A stretch of 35,566 bases of DNA from assembly GCA_017881025.1 (NCBI GenBank), contig JADGRJ010000011.1:1-35566 (forward strand). Direction: 5' to 3'. Both the position numbers and the translations under genes were made by a program. Position 1 is the first letter of the stretch. The number at the start of each line of letters is the position of its first letter. Source of the stretch: Rhizobacter sp. Lineage in GTDB: Bacteria > Pseudomonadota > Gammaproteobacteria > Burkholderiales > Burkholderiaceae_C. The notes under the pieces are model-generated. The model was given only the letters and a program-made list of their open reading frames with translations. It made no database searches and was not told where the DNA came from. Below are positions 18,827 through 27,564 of this stretch, one piece after another.

Positions 18827-19762
18827 TCACTGCATCGGCTTCGTCAGGTAGACGCCTTCGCGTCCGACGATGACGATGCGCGCCGGCATGAAGATCGTGC
18901 AGTCGTCGCACGGCGCGCGAATCTCCAGCGAACCGTCGGTGGCGATGAGCTCGCCTTCGGCGAAGGTCTCGAAGCCGACCACCGGTCGCACGAAGGCGAA
19001 GCTCTCGTGCTGGATCACGTGCGTGCGCAGCAGCTCGAAGCGGCGCGCCGGCGCGGCCGGCCGCGGCGCGGGCTTGTCGACGAGGCCGAAGTGGGCGAGG
19101 AAGTTCGTCGCGACCTCGGTGGCGACCTCGGCGGTCGCCTGCCTGAAATGCTGGCCGCATTCGACGACGAGGGCGGCGCCCGTGCCGTCGGCCCGCCCGT
19201 GCCCGTCGTACCGGACGAGCGGCGTTCCCGACCCGAGCCCCGCCGGCATGACCAGGTGGACCTCCGGCCGCGCCAGCGAGCGCGCCACGGCGGCATTGCG
19301 CTCGAACGACGGATAGACCCAGAACGGCACCACGTCCTGGCTCGTCGAATGGATGTCGAGGATGTGGTCGGCCGCCGCCACGGCAGACCGCATCTCGCGC
19401 GCGCGGCGCAGCTCGACGCTGTCTTCCTTGCCGTCGAGCCAGGCCGCCGACCAGATGCGGTTGAAGTTGTGCGTGATCTGGCGGCTGTCGAACGGCTTGG
19501 CCGGATCGAAGGTCTCGTAGGCCGCGACATTGGCGAAGCTCAGCGTCAGCGTGCCGATCTTCGGGCGAACGCCGCTGTCGAGCAGGTGGCACACCGCGAC
19601 CATGCCGCAGAACTCGTTGCCGTGGGTGAGCGCGTTGACCATCACGTGCGGGCCGGGCCGGCCCGACTCGAAGCGATGGACGAAGTCGATGCCGGTGTTG
19701 CCGGCGCGGTAGCGCGAGAGGTCGCGCGGGGCGACTTCGAGGGTGGGCAGGGGTGCGTTCAT
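18827..19762 (-). CDS. Succinylglutamate desuccinylase/aspartoacylase family (M14-like) protein
   Basis: Zinc-binding motif NALTHGNEFCG, DIHSTSQ, VVECGQHF. Confidence 0.88.
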   Translation of the reverse strand: MNAPLPTLEVAPRDLSRYRAGNTGIDFVHRFESGRPGPHVMVNALTHGNEFCGMVAVCHLLDSGVRPKIGTLTLSFANVAAYETFDPAKPFDSRQITHNFNRIWSAAWLDGKEDSVELRRAREMRSAVAAADHILDIHSTSQDVVPFWVYPSFERNAAVARSLARPEVHLVMPAGLGSGTPLVRYDGHGRADGTGAALVVECGQHFRQATAEVATEVATNFLAHFGLVDKPAPRPAAPARRFELLRTHVIQHESFAFVRPVVGFETFAEGELIATDGSLEIRAPCDDCTIFMPARIVIVGREGVYLTKPMQ

Positions 19763-19768
19763 GGCCGC

Positions 19769-20374
19769 TCAGAGAGCCGGCGCGTAGCGCCTGACCATCT
19801 CCTCGCGCGTTTCCGGCGCGACGCGGATCCCGGTCTGGTCGCTGATCATCTTGCCCGCCGTCGGCAGGACGGTCCGGTCCACCTTGGCCTCGGGCTCCCA
19901 CAAGCGCGAGCGCAGGAACGCCTTGGCGCAGTGGAGGTAGGCGGCTTCGACGGACACCCGGACCACGAGCTTCGGCAAACGACCTTGCGACGCGAAGACG
20001 GCGATGTCGTCCGCGTTCAGCGAAAGGACCGCCGAGCCGTTGACGCGAAGCGTCTCGTCGAAGCCGGGGATGAGGAAGAGCAGCCCGACCTTGCCGGTGG
20101 CCAGGATGTTCTCGAACGAGTCGAGGCGATTGTTCCCCGGCGCGTCCGGGAGCAGGAGGTCGCCCGATTCCGTCACTTTCACGAAGCCAGGCGGTCCGCC
20201 GCGCGGCGAGGCATCCATGTCGTGCGCCTTGCCCGACGTTGCCAGGATCACGAACGGCGAAAGCGCGATGAATCTGCGGCAGTGAACGTCGAGGCCGGCG
20301 ATCTGCTTCTTGATCGCGCGCGGTTGCGGGGCTGCGTACAGCTGGCGGAGGTCGGCGAGCGACTCGACGTTCAT
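19769..20374 (-). CDS. Pyridoxamine 5'-phosphate oxidase-like FMN-binding family protein
   Basis: SPFVILATSGKAHDMDASPRGGPPGFVKVTESGDLLLPDAPGNNRLDSFENILATGKVGLLFLIPG is typical of the PNPOx-like MSMEG_1061 type. Confidence 0.9.
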   Translation of the reverse strand: MNVESLADLRQLYAAPQPRAIKKQIAGLDVHCRRFIALSPFVILATSGKAHDMDASPRGGPPGFVKVTESGDLLLPDAPGNNRLDSFENILATGKVGLLFLIPGFDETLRVNGSAVLSLNADDIAVFASQGRLPKLVVRVSVEAAYLHCAKAFLRSRLWEPEAKVDRTVLPTAGKMISDQTGIRVAPETREEMVRRYAPAL

Positions 20375-20400
20375 GGGGGAATCGTGCCCTCTTCCTGCGT

Positions 20401-21381
20401 TCACTCGTGGCCGATCACCGGATGCGGCACGTACGGCGCCTCGAGCTCGGCGATGTCTTCCGGCGCGAGCGCGAGCGTGAGCGCGGCGACCGCGTCGTCG
20501 AGCTGCTCGAGACGAGTCGCGCCGACGATCGGCGCCGTCACCTCGCCCTTGGCGAGCACCCAGGCGAGCGCGACCTGCGCGCGCGGCCGGCCGAGCCGTG
20601 TCGCGACCGCGGCGAGCGCCTCGGCCACCTTGCGATCGGCGTCGGCCGTCTGCGCGTAGAGCGTGCGGCCGAAGCCGTCGGTCTCGGAGCGCGCGCTCGC
20701 CGCGTCCCAGTCGCGCGTGAGCCGGCCGCGGGCGAGCGGGCTCCACGGAATCACGCCGATGCCCTCGGCCCTGCAGAGCGGCAGCATCTCGCGCTCTTCC
20801 TCGCGGTAGAGCAGGTTGACGTAGTTCTGCATCGTCGCGAAACGCGCCCAGCCGTGCGTGTCCGACACGTGCAGCGCCTTCGCGAACTGCCACGCGAACA
20901 TCGACGACGCGCCGATGTGCAGGGCCTTGCCGGCGCGAACGACGTCGTTCAGCGCTTCGAGCGTCTCCTCGATCGGCACGGCCGGGTCCCAGCGATGGAT
21001 CTGGTACAGGTCGACGAAGTCGGTGCCGAGGCGTTTCAGGCTGGCGTCGATCGCCGCGAAGATCGCCTTCCGCGACAGGCCCGCGCCGTTCGGTCCCTTG
21101 TGCATCCGGCCGTTGACCTTGGTCGCGAGCACGACCTCGCCGCGCCGCGCGTACTCGAGCAGCGCCCGGCCGACGATCTCCTCGCTCGAGCCGGCGGAAT
21201 ACACGTTGGCGGTGTCGAAGAAGTTGATGCCGAGGTCGAGCGCCTTCTTCAGGAACGGCCGGCTCGCCGCCTCGCCGAGGGTCCAGGTGTGGGCGCCGCG
21301 GTCCGGCTCGCCGTAGCTCATGCAGCCGAGACAGAGGCGCGAGACGTCGAGGCCGGTGCGGCCGAGCTTGATGTGCTGCAT
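20401..21381 (-). CDS. Aldo/keto reductase
   Basis: KLGRTGLDVSRLCLGCMSYG, GINFFDTANVYSAGSSEEIVGRAL, DFVDLYQIHRWDP, IPWSPLARGRL. Confidence 0.96.
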   Translation of the reverse strand: MQHIKLGRTGLDVSRLCLGCMSYGEPDRGAHTWTLGEAASRPFLKKALDLGINFFDTANVYSAGSSEEIVGRALLEYARRGEVVLATKVNGRMHKGPNGAGLSRKAIFAAIDASLKRLGTDFVDLYQIHRWDPAVPIEETLEALNDVVRAGKALHIGASSMFAWQFAKALHVSDTHGWARFATMQNYVNLLYREEEREMLPLCRAEGIGVIPWSPLARGRLTRDWDAASARSETDGFGRTLYAQTADADRKVAEALAAVATRLGRPRAQVALAWVLAKGEVTAPIVGATRLEQLDDAVAALTLALAPEDIAELEAPYVPHPVIGHE

Positions 21382-21457
21382 GGCGCAGTCTAGGCGGGCG
21401 ACGCCTTTCCCGCAGGCACGCCCGACCCGAGGAACTCCGTGCCAAGAGCAGGGGCGA

Positions 21458-21847
21458 TCAAGAAGACGTTGTGAACAATCGACATGGGTCCGCATCGTCC
21501 GCTTCCGGCGCCGTGCGCAAGCGATCGTAAACGGCGTACAAGCGGCGCGCCTCTTCCTTGTCGCGCATCTGACAAGCGAAAGCGGCGTAGTTCTTCCAAG
21601 TGGCCGGCAGCCCGATCCGCCTCGACTCCGAGTCCCGAAAGCCTTGCTTCATCAAGGACCAATCAACCGCCGAGTTTCGAAGACTCAATCTCGTAGGCGC
21701 GCGAAAGGCTCGCTCATACAGCCTGGCATACATGGTGGCGCCCAGCAGTGATGCCTCGTGCGCGTCTGTGAACAAGACCTGCCTTCGGTCCGTGGGGAGA
21801 CGCAAGTCACCGGGTATGTCGGTTCGAGCCGTCGCCGAACATGGCAT
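21458..21847 (-). CDS. Hypothetical protein, possibly C-terminal remnant of a DUF4034-like protein
   Basis: ATMYARLYERAF...VDWSLMKQGFRDSESRRIGLPATWKNYAAFACQMRDKEEARRLY. Only the C-terminal W..MK.GF / FACxxRD pattern is present. Confidence 0.45.
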   Translation of the reverse strand: MPCSATARTDIPGDLRLPTDRRQVLFTDAHEASLLGATMYARLYERAFRAPTRLSLRNSAVDWSLMKQGFRDSESRRIGLPATWKNYAAFACQMRDKEEARRLYAVYDRLRTAPEADDADPCRLFTTSS

Positions 21848-21942
21848 CGAGCCCAGCCCCTGGCCGAGGCCGGGCACCGGCGTCCTTAGGGCGATCGACG
21901 CTGCCGCCGTGCCGGCAATACGGTTCGTCCGCTCTTGCGCGC

Positions 21943-24153
21943 TCAGTCGCTGGCCAGCGAGAGCACCGCCGAGCGGTCGAACTGCGAAAAGATCGACACG
22001 CCGGTGACGGTCCAGGCGACGCCGTACCAGACGCTGTCGGTGCCGGACCAGCGGCGGATGACGATGTCGTAGCTCTCGCCGGCATGCGCCGCGAACTCGA
22101 CCACCTCGTAGCTGTTGTCCCACGACGCGGCCGCGGCCACCTGCGTGCCGTGGCTGTCGCGCACGAGCAGGTCGAGGTCGACGGTGAGCGTCGACGCCGT
22201 CGCCGTGTCGCCCGACGAGGTCACGGCGCTGTCCCACGCCAGCGCGACCTTCACCGTCGGGAAGAAGATCAGGTTCGGCACCGTCACGTGATAGCGGAAC
22301 GTCGCCAGCCCGTCGCTGCCGATGACGCTCGACGAGATCGTGCCGACGTCCCAGCCGCGCCGCGTCGCCGGCGCGTCGCGAAAGCGGCGCTGCTGGGCGA
22401 TCGCGACGCCGGCCTGGGCATCGACCGCGCCGACGCCGTCGCGGCCGTCGACGCGGTTGACGACGTCCTGCCACCAGGTGCCGCCGCGAACGTTGCGGCC
22501 GGCCGAGGCCATCAGGATCGCCCGACAGCCTTCCGGCCACGAGCAGAGGACGCTGTCGACGTCCTGCAGCAGCGCGATGACTCCGGCGGCAGCCGGGGCC
22601 GCGAAACTGGTGCCCGACTTCGTCTGGCCGTTGGCCGAGACACCGGTGCCGTTGGCGGCGAGCTCGGGCAGCTCGCGATCGCCATGGGTCGAGGTCGGGT
22701 TGCGGAAGACCGAGTCGCCCGACATCGCCGCCGCCGTGTCGTCGTGATTGCCGAGCGCGAGCGAGTTGAAGCCCTTGTGGTTCACGAACTCGTCTTCGGG
22801 CGGGCTGATGGCGTCGTCGTCGCCGAGCCAGAAGTTGCCGGCCGCCTGAGAGATCGTCGGATAGGGCCAGCGCAATGCCAGCCAGTCCTTCAGCAGGTCG
22901 TCGGACTGCAGGCCCGATCCGCCGGGCTCGGTGCTGCGGTGAAAGCTCTGGCTCACCACGGTGCAATGCTGATCGCGCACCGCCCAGCGCAGGGCGTCGG
23001 TGCCGGCGCTGTTTGCCGAAAACAGGTCGCAGCCCGGCGCGTGCCCGTGCGGCTTGCCGGACTCGGTGTTCTTGACGATCGCCGAGGTCAGCCGGGCGTG
23101 GGTGCTGGCCGGCGGCGAGGTCGTGAAGCGGCCGGCGAAGGAGAGGTTGGTCGTGACGCTCGGCCCGTCCTCCCAGACTGCGACGCGGATGCCGGCGCCG
23201 GTGAACCCTGCCAGGTGGGCACGGTCCGAGCGCGCGACGGCGATCGAATCGCCGAGGTCGTTGATCGCGGTCGGGTCGTCGAAGTGGATCGCGCCGATGG
23301 CCTTGTTCCCGGCCAAGCGGCGGATCTGCGCGACCGTCGCGGTCGCGCGCACGCAGGGCACGCCTTCGTCGCTGCGCGCTTCCCTGGCCAAGCCGATCTT
23401 CGCGCGCTTCAGGGCGGCGCGCAGCGCGGCCGACGACTTGCGCAACGCCACCGCCACCTTCTTCTCACCGTCGGGCGGCTCGATCGAGCGACGGTCGGCG
23501 GGCTTCTCGTAAGGCGCGGCGGCGAGCACGATCCGCGGCCAGACGACGATGTCGATCCGGTCGCTGTCCTTAGCTTTCTCGATTCGCTGGAACAGCGTTT
23601 CGTGCAGGCGACCGAAGCGGGCGGCGCGGCGCGCTTCCAGCTCGCCGAGCCGCTTGCCGATGTCGACCTTGGCACCGCGCTCGTCGAACGCCAGCTCGAC
23701 CGCCGTGCCCCTGGTGCGATGGACCGCCTTGACGACGTCGACGTGGCCCTCGCTCCGCTTCTCGCCGGGCGCGAGGCGAACGACCTGCAGATCGTCGATG
23801 AACAGGCGCACCGCGTGCTCGACACGCAGGTTGTCGGGGACCTTGCCCGAGATCGGCAACACCGAGAAGGCGATGCGATGACGCTCGACCAGCCGTTCGC
23901 CCTTGGTGCCGAGAAGCTCGGAGACGACGAGATGGCAGGCGCCGACGGTCGCCTCGTCGAGGCGAACGGTGACGCCGCGGCCGCGCTTGGCGAGCTCGAT
24001 ACCGGCGCGCAGCTGCTCGCAGCCGCGCATCACGCGGATCGCCGCCTGCGCCGATTGCGGATCGACCGGCGCGCCGAAGGCGAGCTCGATGACCGTGCCG
24101 GGGGCGATGATTTCGTCGGCGGTGATGCTGGATTCAAGAGTCGAAGTGCTCAT
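21943..24153 (-). CDS. S8 (subtilisin-like) serine peptidase with N-terminal Big_5-like domain
   Basis: Triad context VAVWEDG (Asp), STHARLTSAIV (His), SGTSFAAPAAAGVIAL (Ser); oxyanion-like SQAAGNFW; N-terminus VIELAFGAPVDPQSAQAAIRV. Confidence 0.88.
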   Translation of the reverse strand: MSTSTLESSITADEIIAPGTVIELAFGAPVDPQSAQAAIRVMRGCEQLRAGIELAKRGRGVTVRLDEATVGACHLVVSELLGTKGERLVERHRIAFSVLPISGKVPDNLRVEHAVRLFIDDLQVVRLAPGEKRSEGHVDVVKAVHRTRGTAVELAFDERGAKVDIGKRLGELEARRAARFGRLHETLFQRIEKAKDSDRIDIVVWPRIVLAAAPYEKPADRRSIEPPDGEKKVAVALRKSSAALRAALKRAKIGLAREARSDEGVPCVRATATVAQIRRLAGNKAIGAIHFDDPTAINDLGDSIAVARSDRAHLAGFTGAGIRVAVWEDGPSVTTNLSFAGRFTTSPPASTHARLTSAIVKNTESGKPHGHAPGCDLFSANSAGTDALRWAVRDQHCTVVSQSFHRSTEPGGSGLQSDDLLKDWLALRWPYPTISQAAGNFWLGDDDAISPPEDEFVNHKGFNSLALGNHDDTAAAMSGDSVFRNPTSTHGDRELPELAANGTGVSANGQTKSGTSFAAPAAAGVIALLQDVDSVLCSWPEGCRAILMASAGRNVRGGTWWQDVVNRVDGRDGVGAVDAQAGVAIAQQRRFRDAPATRRGWDVGTISSSVIGSDGLATFRYHVTVPNLIFFPTVKVALAWDSAVTSSGDTATASTLTVDLDLLVRDSHGTQVAAAASWDNSYEVVEFAAHAGESYDIVIRRWSGTDSVWYGVAWTVTGVSIFSQFDRSAVLSLASD

Positions 24154-24385
24154 CCAAGTCTCCGGATCTGCGGCGTGTTGCCGCTCGGGATGTCGGACGC
24201 GGAGTCTCTGCCTGCACCGGGTCATCGTCAACCGCGCGGGCGCCGGCTTCGATCGAGGCGATGAGCTGGTCGAACGCCTCTGCCGACGCTCTTGCGAGAG
24301 GCCGCCGACGTCGCTGCGCGCCTTTCATCTGCATTGAGGAAGCAGCATCGCGCCCATGGCCGTTCTACCCAGTTTTGGGGATTGT

Positions 24386-24413
24386 TCGCATGCCTGCGAG
24401 CGAGTTCACTCGC
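24386..24413. promoter_or_regulatory. Two abutting 14-bp inverted repeats: TCGCA-TGCC-TGCGA and GCGAG-TTCA-CTCGC
   Basis: Direct reading; immediately upstream of the AGGAGG ribosome-binding site of the 763-aa gene. Confidence 0.35.
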
Positions 24414-24433
24414 GACTTCTCAGGAGGTCCAAC

Positions 24434-26725
24434 ATGGCTGAACGAATTTCTGACTCGAAGCCCGAGGGCAATGACCGCAACTCGTACAAGCTGGAGCTGG
24501 TCGGCCTCACCGCTGCGAGCGACCGGCCGAACCTGGCGGTGCAAGTACTCGATGCCGCCAACGCCGTGCTGCACACGCAGCCGGTCCAGGCCGACGGCAG
24601 CTTCAAGATTCCACCTGCCGTTCTCAAGCGCGCCAACCGCGTGACGATCGGCACCGCCGACGAAAAGGGCGGCGTCCAGGCCGACGCCTCGGTCAGCTAC
24701 CGCGCGAGCGAGTTCGCGGCACAGCTCAAGGACGGGACGCTCGCCCTAGCCGAAGGCACTTGGTCGCGCTTCAAGTTCCAGTGGGTCTGCGTCAGCGGCA
24801 AGGTGCAGGCGTGCTGGCGGCGCCCTTGGTGGTACGACAGCATCATCACCGCGGCGACGACGGTCAAGGGGCGGGCGAGCACGCAGGCACGCGGCCTGTC
24901 CGCCGCTTCCAGCGCTGCGCTGGCGTCGCTGCAGGAGCGCAACACGCCGTCGCTGAACGACCTGCTCGTCTGGCCGTTCCGCTGCGCGACGGTTTGCCTC
25001 GGCAGCGTCGAGGTCTATCGCCGCACCTGCTGCTGCTGGCCGATCGTCTACGCGGACCCGCGCATCGACGACCTGATCCGCGACCTCGAGAACTACGTCG
25101 AACGGCTGCCGAAGCTGCCGCCGCCGAAGCGCGTCTTCCCGCCGCCGCCGCCGCCTCCGGGCGATCCGCTGCAGACGCCGTTCTTCAAAGGCGGCGCGCT
25201 CAACGAGCTGGCACTCAACGCGACCCAGGACCTGCACGCGCTGCACGCCATGCCCCGGGAGCAGGCGGCGCAGTACATCAATTCGCGCGCCTACCTGTTC
25301 CATCGGCTGTGCAGCTGCAGCTCGGCGAGCAAGGTCGGGAGCGGAACGATCCAGCCCGACGGAAGCTTCAACATCTGCTGGCATGAGCCGCTGCACCTCC
25401 TCCTGCCCAACTGCTACGAGCAGTACGCCTACGTCGTCAAGCAGACGATCGGCGGGAGCACGACGACGATCTACGACGGCCTCGCCGCGGGCGCGTGGTA
25501 CGGAGCCGGCGACCACCCGACGCTCACCTCGTACAACGGGCTCGCCTTCACCTGCAACGAGACCGGCAGCGGCGACGGCAACGCCGAAGTCTTCCTCGAC
25601 CTGATCGGCGATACCGAGAGCCACGAGCTGACGACGCCCGCGTCGACCGGCTGGGACCGCGTCGCCACGCCCAACGCGACCTCCGGCCTGCTGTTCCCCA
25701 ACATCGGCCCGAACAACAGTCACCTGCGCAACCTGGGCGGGGGCATCGAGCTGAAGTTCGTCTTCACGCTCGGCATGCGCGATCCGGCGGTCGGGGCGCA
25801 CTACTACCGCGTCAGCGTCTGCGAGGCCGATGCGAACGGCAACCCGACCGGCTCCCGCTACTACTACGGCGACGGCCTGGCCTGGGAGAAGATCGTCGGC
25901 GCCGACATCGTGCCGGAGTCGCTCGGTCCGGTGACGGTGGGCAGCGAGGCCAATCTCTACCGCATCCCGTACAGCGACGAACCGTGGGTGGGCTCGGTGC
26001 GCCACCACGCGCTGGTCAACACGATGATCGCCGCGCTCAACGTGCCCGCCGACACGCCGGCGAATCTGGCGCTGCCGGCCATCAACCATCTGATCACGCT
26101 CGAGGTGTTCGATGCAGCCGGCGCGCGCCTGCGGCCGCTCGGCACGCCGGCATCCGGCCAGTCGGGAATCGAGCACGCCAAGGCTTTCAAGTACCGGCGC
26201 TGGTTCCAGCCCGCCGGCAGCCCTGGCGACGACACCGTCGAAGTGCCGTTCGCCGCGCTGACACACTTGTTCTGCTGGGACAACCGCGCCCCGGTCGCCG
26301 ACATCGAGCGGCTGGTGATGAACAGCACGGCGTCGAACGAGGAATGCCAGTTCCTGCAAGGTCCGGGCGACTCGACCTTCGCCATCGAGTACCGCGCCTA
26401 CGTGGCCGAGGAGCGCTTCCAGTACGGCCACGGTATCAGCTGGATCCGCGGCCTGAACCACTCGGCCAGCAACGGCGGCGAGGGCGTGCTGGCGACGCCG
26501 CTCAGCCCGGCCAACGTCGGCAAGCCGCCGTCGCCGCCGGTCAACAGCGGCAGCAACGCGTTCTCGCTCATGCTGGCCCGGCCCGATCTCGTCCCGCCCG
26601 AGGTGCTGCAGCGCTGCTCGTTCGCGGTCACGCTGACGACATACGCCAAGACCACCAATGGCTCCAACCTGGGCTACTCCTGGTACGACCAAGAGACGGC
26701 GGCGTTCGCGCTCGAGATCGACTGA
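24434..26725 (+). CDS. Large Cys-rich hypothetical protein (763 aa) with polyproline linker
   Basis: Long ORF with AGGAGG ribosome-binding site and amino-acid composition consistent with a real protein; contains CVSGKVQACWRRPWWYDS, RRTCCCW, LFHRLCSCSS, FPPPPPPPGD. No family recognised. Confidence 0.9.
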   Translation: MAERISDSKPEGNDRNSYKLELVGLTAASDRPNLAVQVLDAANAVLHTQPVQADGSFKIPPAVLKRANRVTIGTADEKGGVQADASVSYRASEFAAQLKDGTLALAEGTWSRFKFQWVCVSGKVQACWRRPWWYDSIITAATTVKGRASTQARGLSAASSAALASLQERNTPSLNDLLVWPFRCATVCLGSVEVYRRTCCCWPIVYADPRIDDLIRDLENYVERLPKLPPPKRVFPPPPPPPGDPLQTPFFKGGALNELALNATQDLHALHAMPREQAAQYINSRAYLFHRLCSCSSASKVGSGTIQPDGSFNICWHEPLHLLLPNCYEQYAYVVKQTIGGSTTTIYDGLAAGAWYGAGDHPTLTSYNGLAFTCNETGSGDGNAEVFLDLIGDTESHELTTPASTGWDRVATPNATSGLLFPNIGPNNSHLRNLGGGIELKFVFTLGMRDPAVGAHYYRVSVCEADANGNPTGSRYYYGDGLAWEKIVGADIVPESLGPVTVGSEANLYRIPYSDEPWVGSVRHHALVNTMIAALNVPADTPANLALPAINHLITLEVFDAAGARLRPLGTPASGQSGIEHAKAFKYRRWFQPAGSPGDDTVEVPFAALTHLFCWDNRAPVADIERLVMNSTASNEECQFLQGPGDSTFAIEYRAYVAEERFQYGHGISWIRGLNHSASNGGEGVLATPLSPANVGKPPSPPVNSGSNAFSLMLARPDLVPPEVLQRCSFAVTLTTYAKTTNGSNLGYSWYDQETAAFALEID

Positions 26726-26758
26726 GATGAGCGGTGACAAAACGGAGTCGATGGCGAG

Positions 26759-27163
26759 ATGAGCGCCGACGTCGACTTCTGGCCGCGCCTGGTCCTGGCG
26801 ATCCTCGTGACCTGGCGCGTCACCCACCTGCTCGTGCGCGAGGACGGGCCGGCCGCGACGCTCGCCCGCCTCCGCGCGACGCTGGGGCCGGGCGCATGGA
26901 GCGGGATGTTCGCCTGCTTCTACTGCATGAGCCTGTGGGTGGCGGCGCCGCTCTCGCTGTGGGTGGCAACGCGGCCGCTCGACGCCTGGATGGTCTGGCT
27001 GGCGCTCTCGGGGGCGGCATGTCTGTGCGAGCGCATCGGCCAGCCGGAGGTGGTCGTGCAACCGTTGCCCGAAACGAACCTGGGAGAAGACGATGGGATG
27101 TTGCGGACTCAGGCGGAGCCCGCTGCCGGCCGCACTGGCGGCGGCGCCGCGCCCGGCGCCTGA
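26759..27163 (+). CDS. DUF1360-like small membrane protein
   Basis: VLAILVTWRVTHLLVREDGPAATLARLRATLG ... FACFYCMSLWVAAPLSLWV ... WLALSGAACLCERI matches the remembered DUF1360 pattern. Confidence 0.8.
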   Translation: MSADVDFWPRLVLAILVTWRVTHLLVREDGPAATLARLRATLGPGAWSGMFACFYCMSLWVAAPLSLWVATRPLDAWMVWLALSGAACLCERIGQPEVVVQPLPETNLGEDDGMLRTQAEPAAGRTGGGAAPGA

Positions 27164-27362
27164 CGCCGTGGGCCATCGCCTCGCGGAGGCGACGGCCGGC
27201 GGCCGCGGCGTGACGCTGCGATACCGCGACCGGTCGCGGATCCTCGTGCGCGGCCCCGTGACCGGCCGCGCCTACGAGTTCTCGCCGCGGCAGCCAACGC
27301 CATCTGTCGACATGCGCGACGCCGACGTGCTGATGCGAACCGGCCGCTTCCTGCGGGCCTGA
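27093..27362 (+). CDS. Small hypothetical protein with N-terminal MGCCG motif
   Basis: GGGAG upstream of ATG; C-terminus VTLRYRDRSRILVRGPVTGRAYEFSPRQPTPSVDMRDADVLMRTGRFLRA looks like a folded conserved core. Confidence 0.65.
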   Translation: MGCCGLRRSPLPAALAAAPRPAPDAVGHRLAEATAGGRGVTLRYRDRSRILVRGPVTGRAYEFSPRQPTPSVDMRDADVLMRTGRFLRA

Positions 27363-27564
27363 GCGTCGCCGAAGCTCAGAGCAGGACGAAGCGGCCGGCG
27401 GCACGCACACCGGGGCCCTCGTGACAACTGCGCAACTTCGTCTGCACAGACATAGTTCTGCGCGCGTGTTCTTACGGTTCAGAACGAGGTTCGCCTGCTT
27501 CAAGAGCAGCCCGACATCGCCCTGGCCTAGAAGCCCGGCATCGCGCGACCGCTACGTGCACCAC

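Noticed and set aside
19007-20659. 550-aa plus-strand ORF
   Set aside because: Antisense shadow of the M14-like, PNPOx-like and aldo/keto reductase genes; Arg/Asp/Val-rich with no motifs.
21841-24264. 807-aa plus-strand ORF
   Set aside because: Antisense to the S8 protease; no domain motifs, high-GC shadow composition.
24746-27061. 771-aa minus-strand ORF
   Set aside because: Antisense to the 763-aa gene; repetitive Arg/Val/Asp composition. The plus-strand frame has an RBS and protein-like composition.
27359-27379. CTGAGC-N9-GCTCAG inverted repeat after the MGCCG gene
   Set aside because: Only 6-bp arms and no T tract; too weak to call a terminator.
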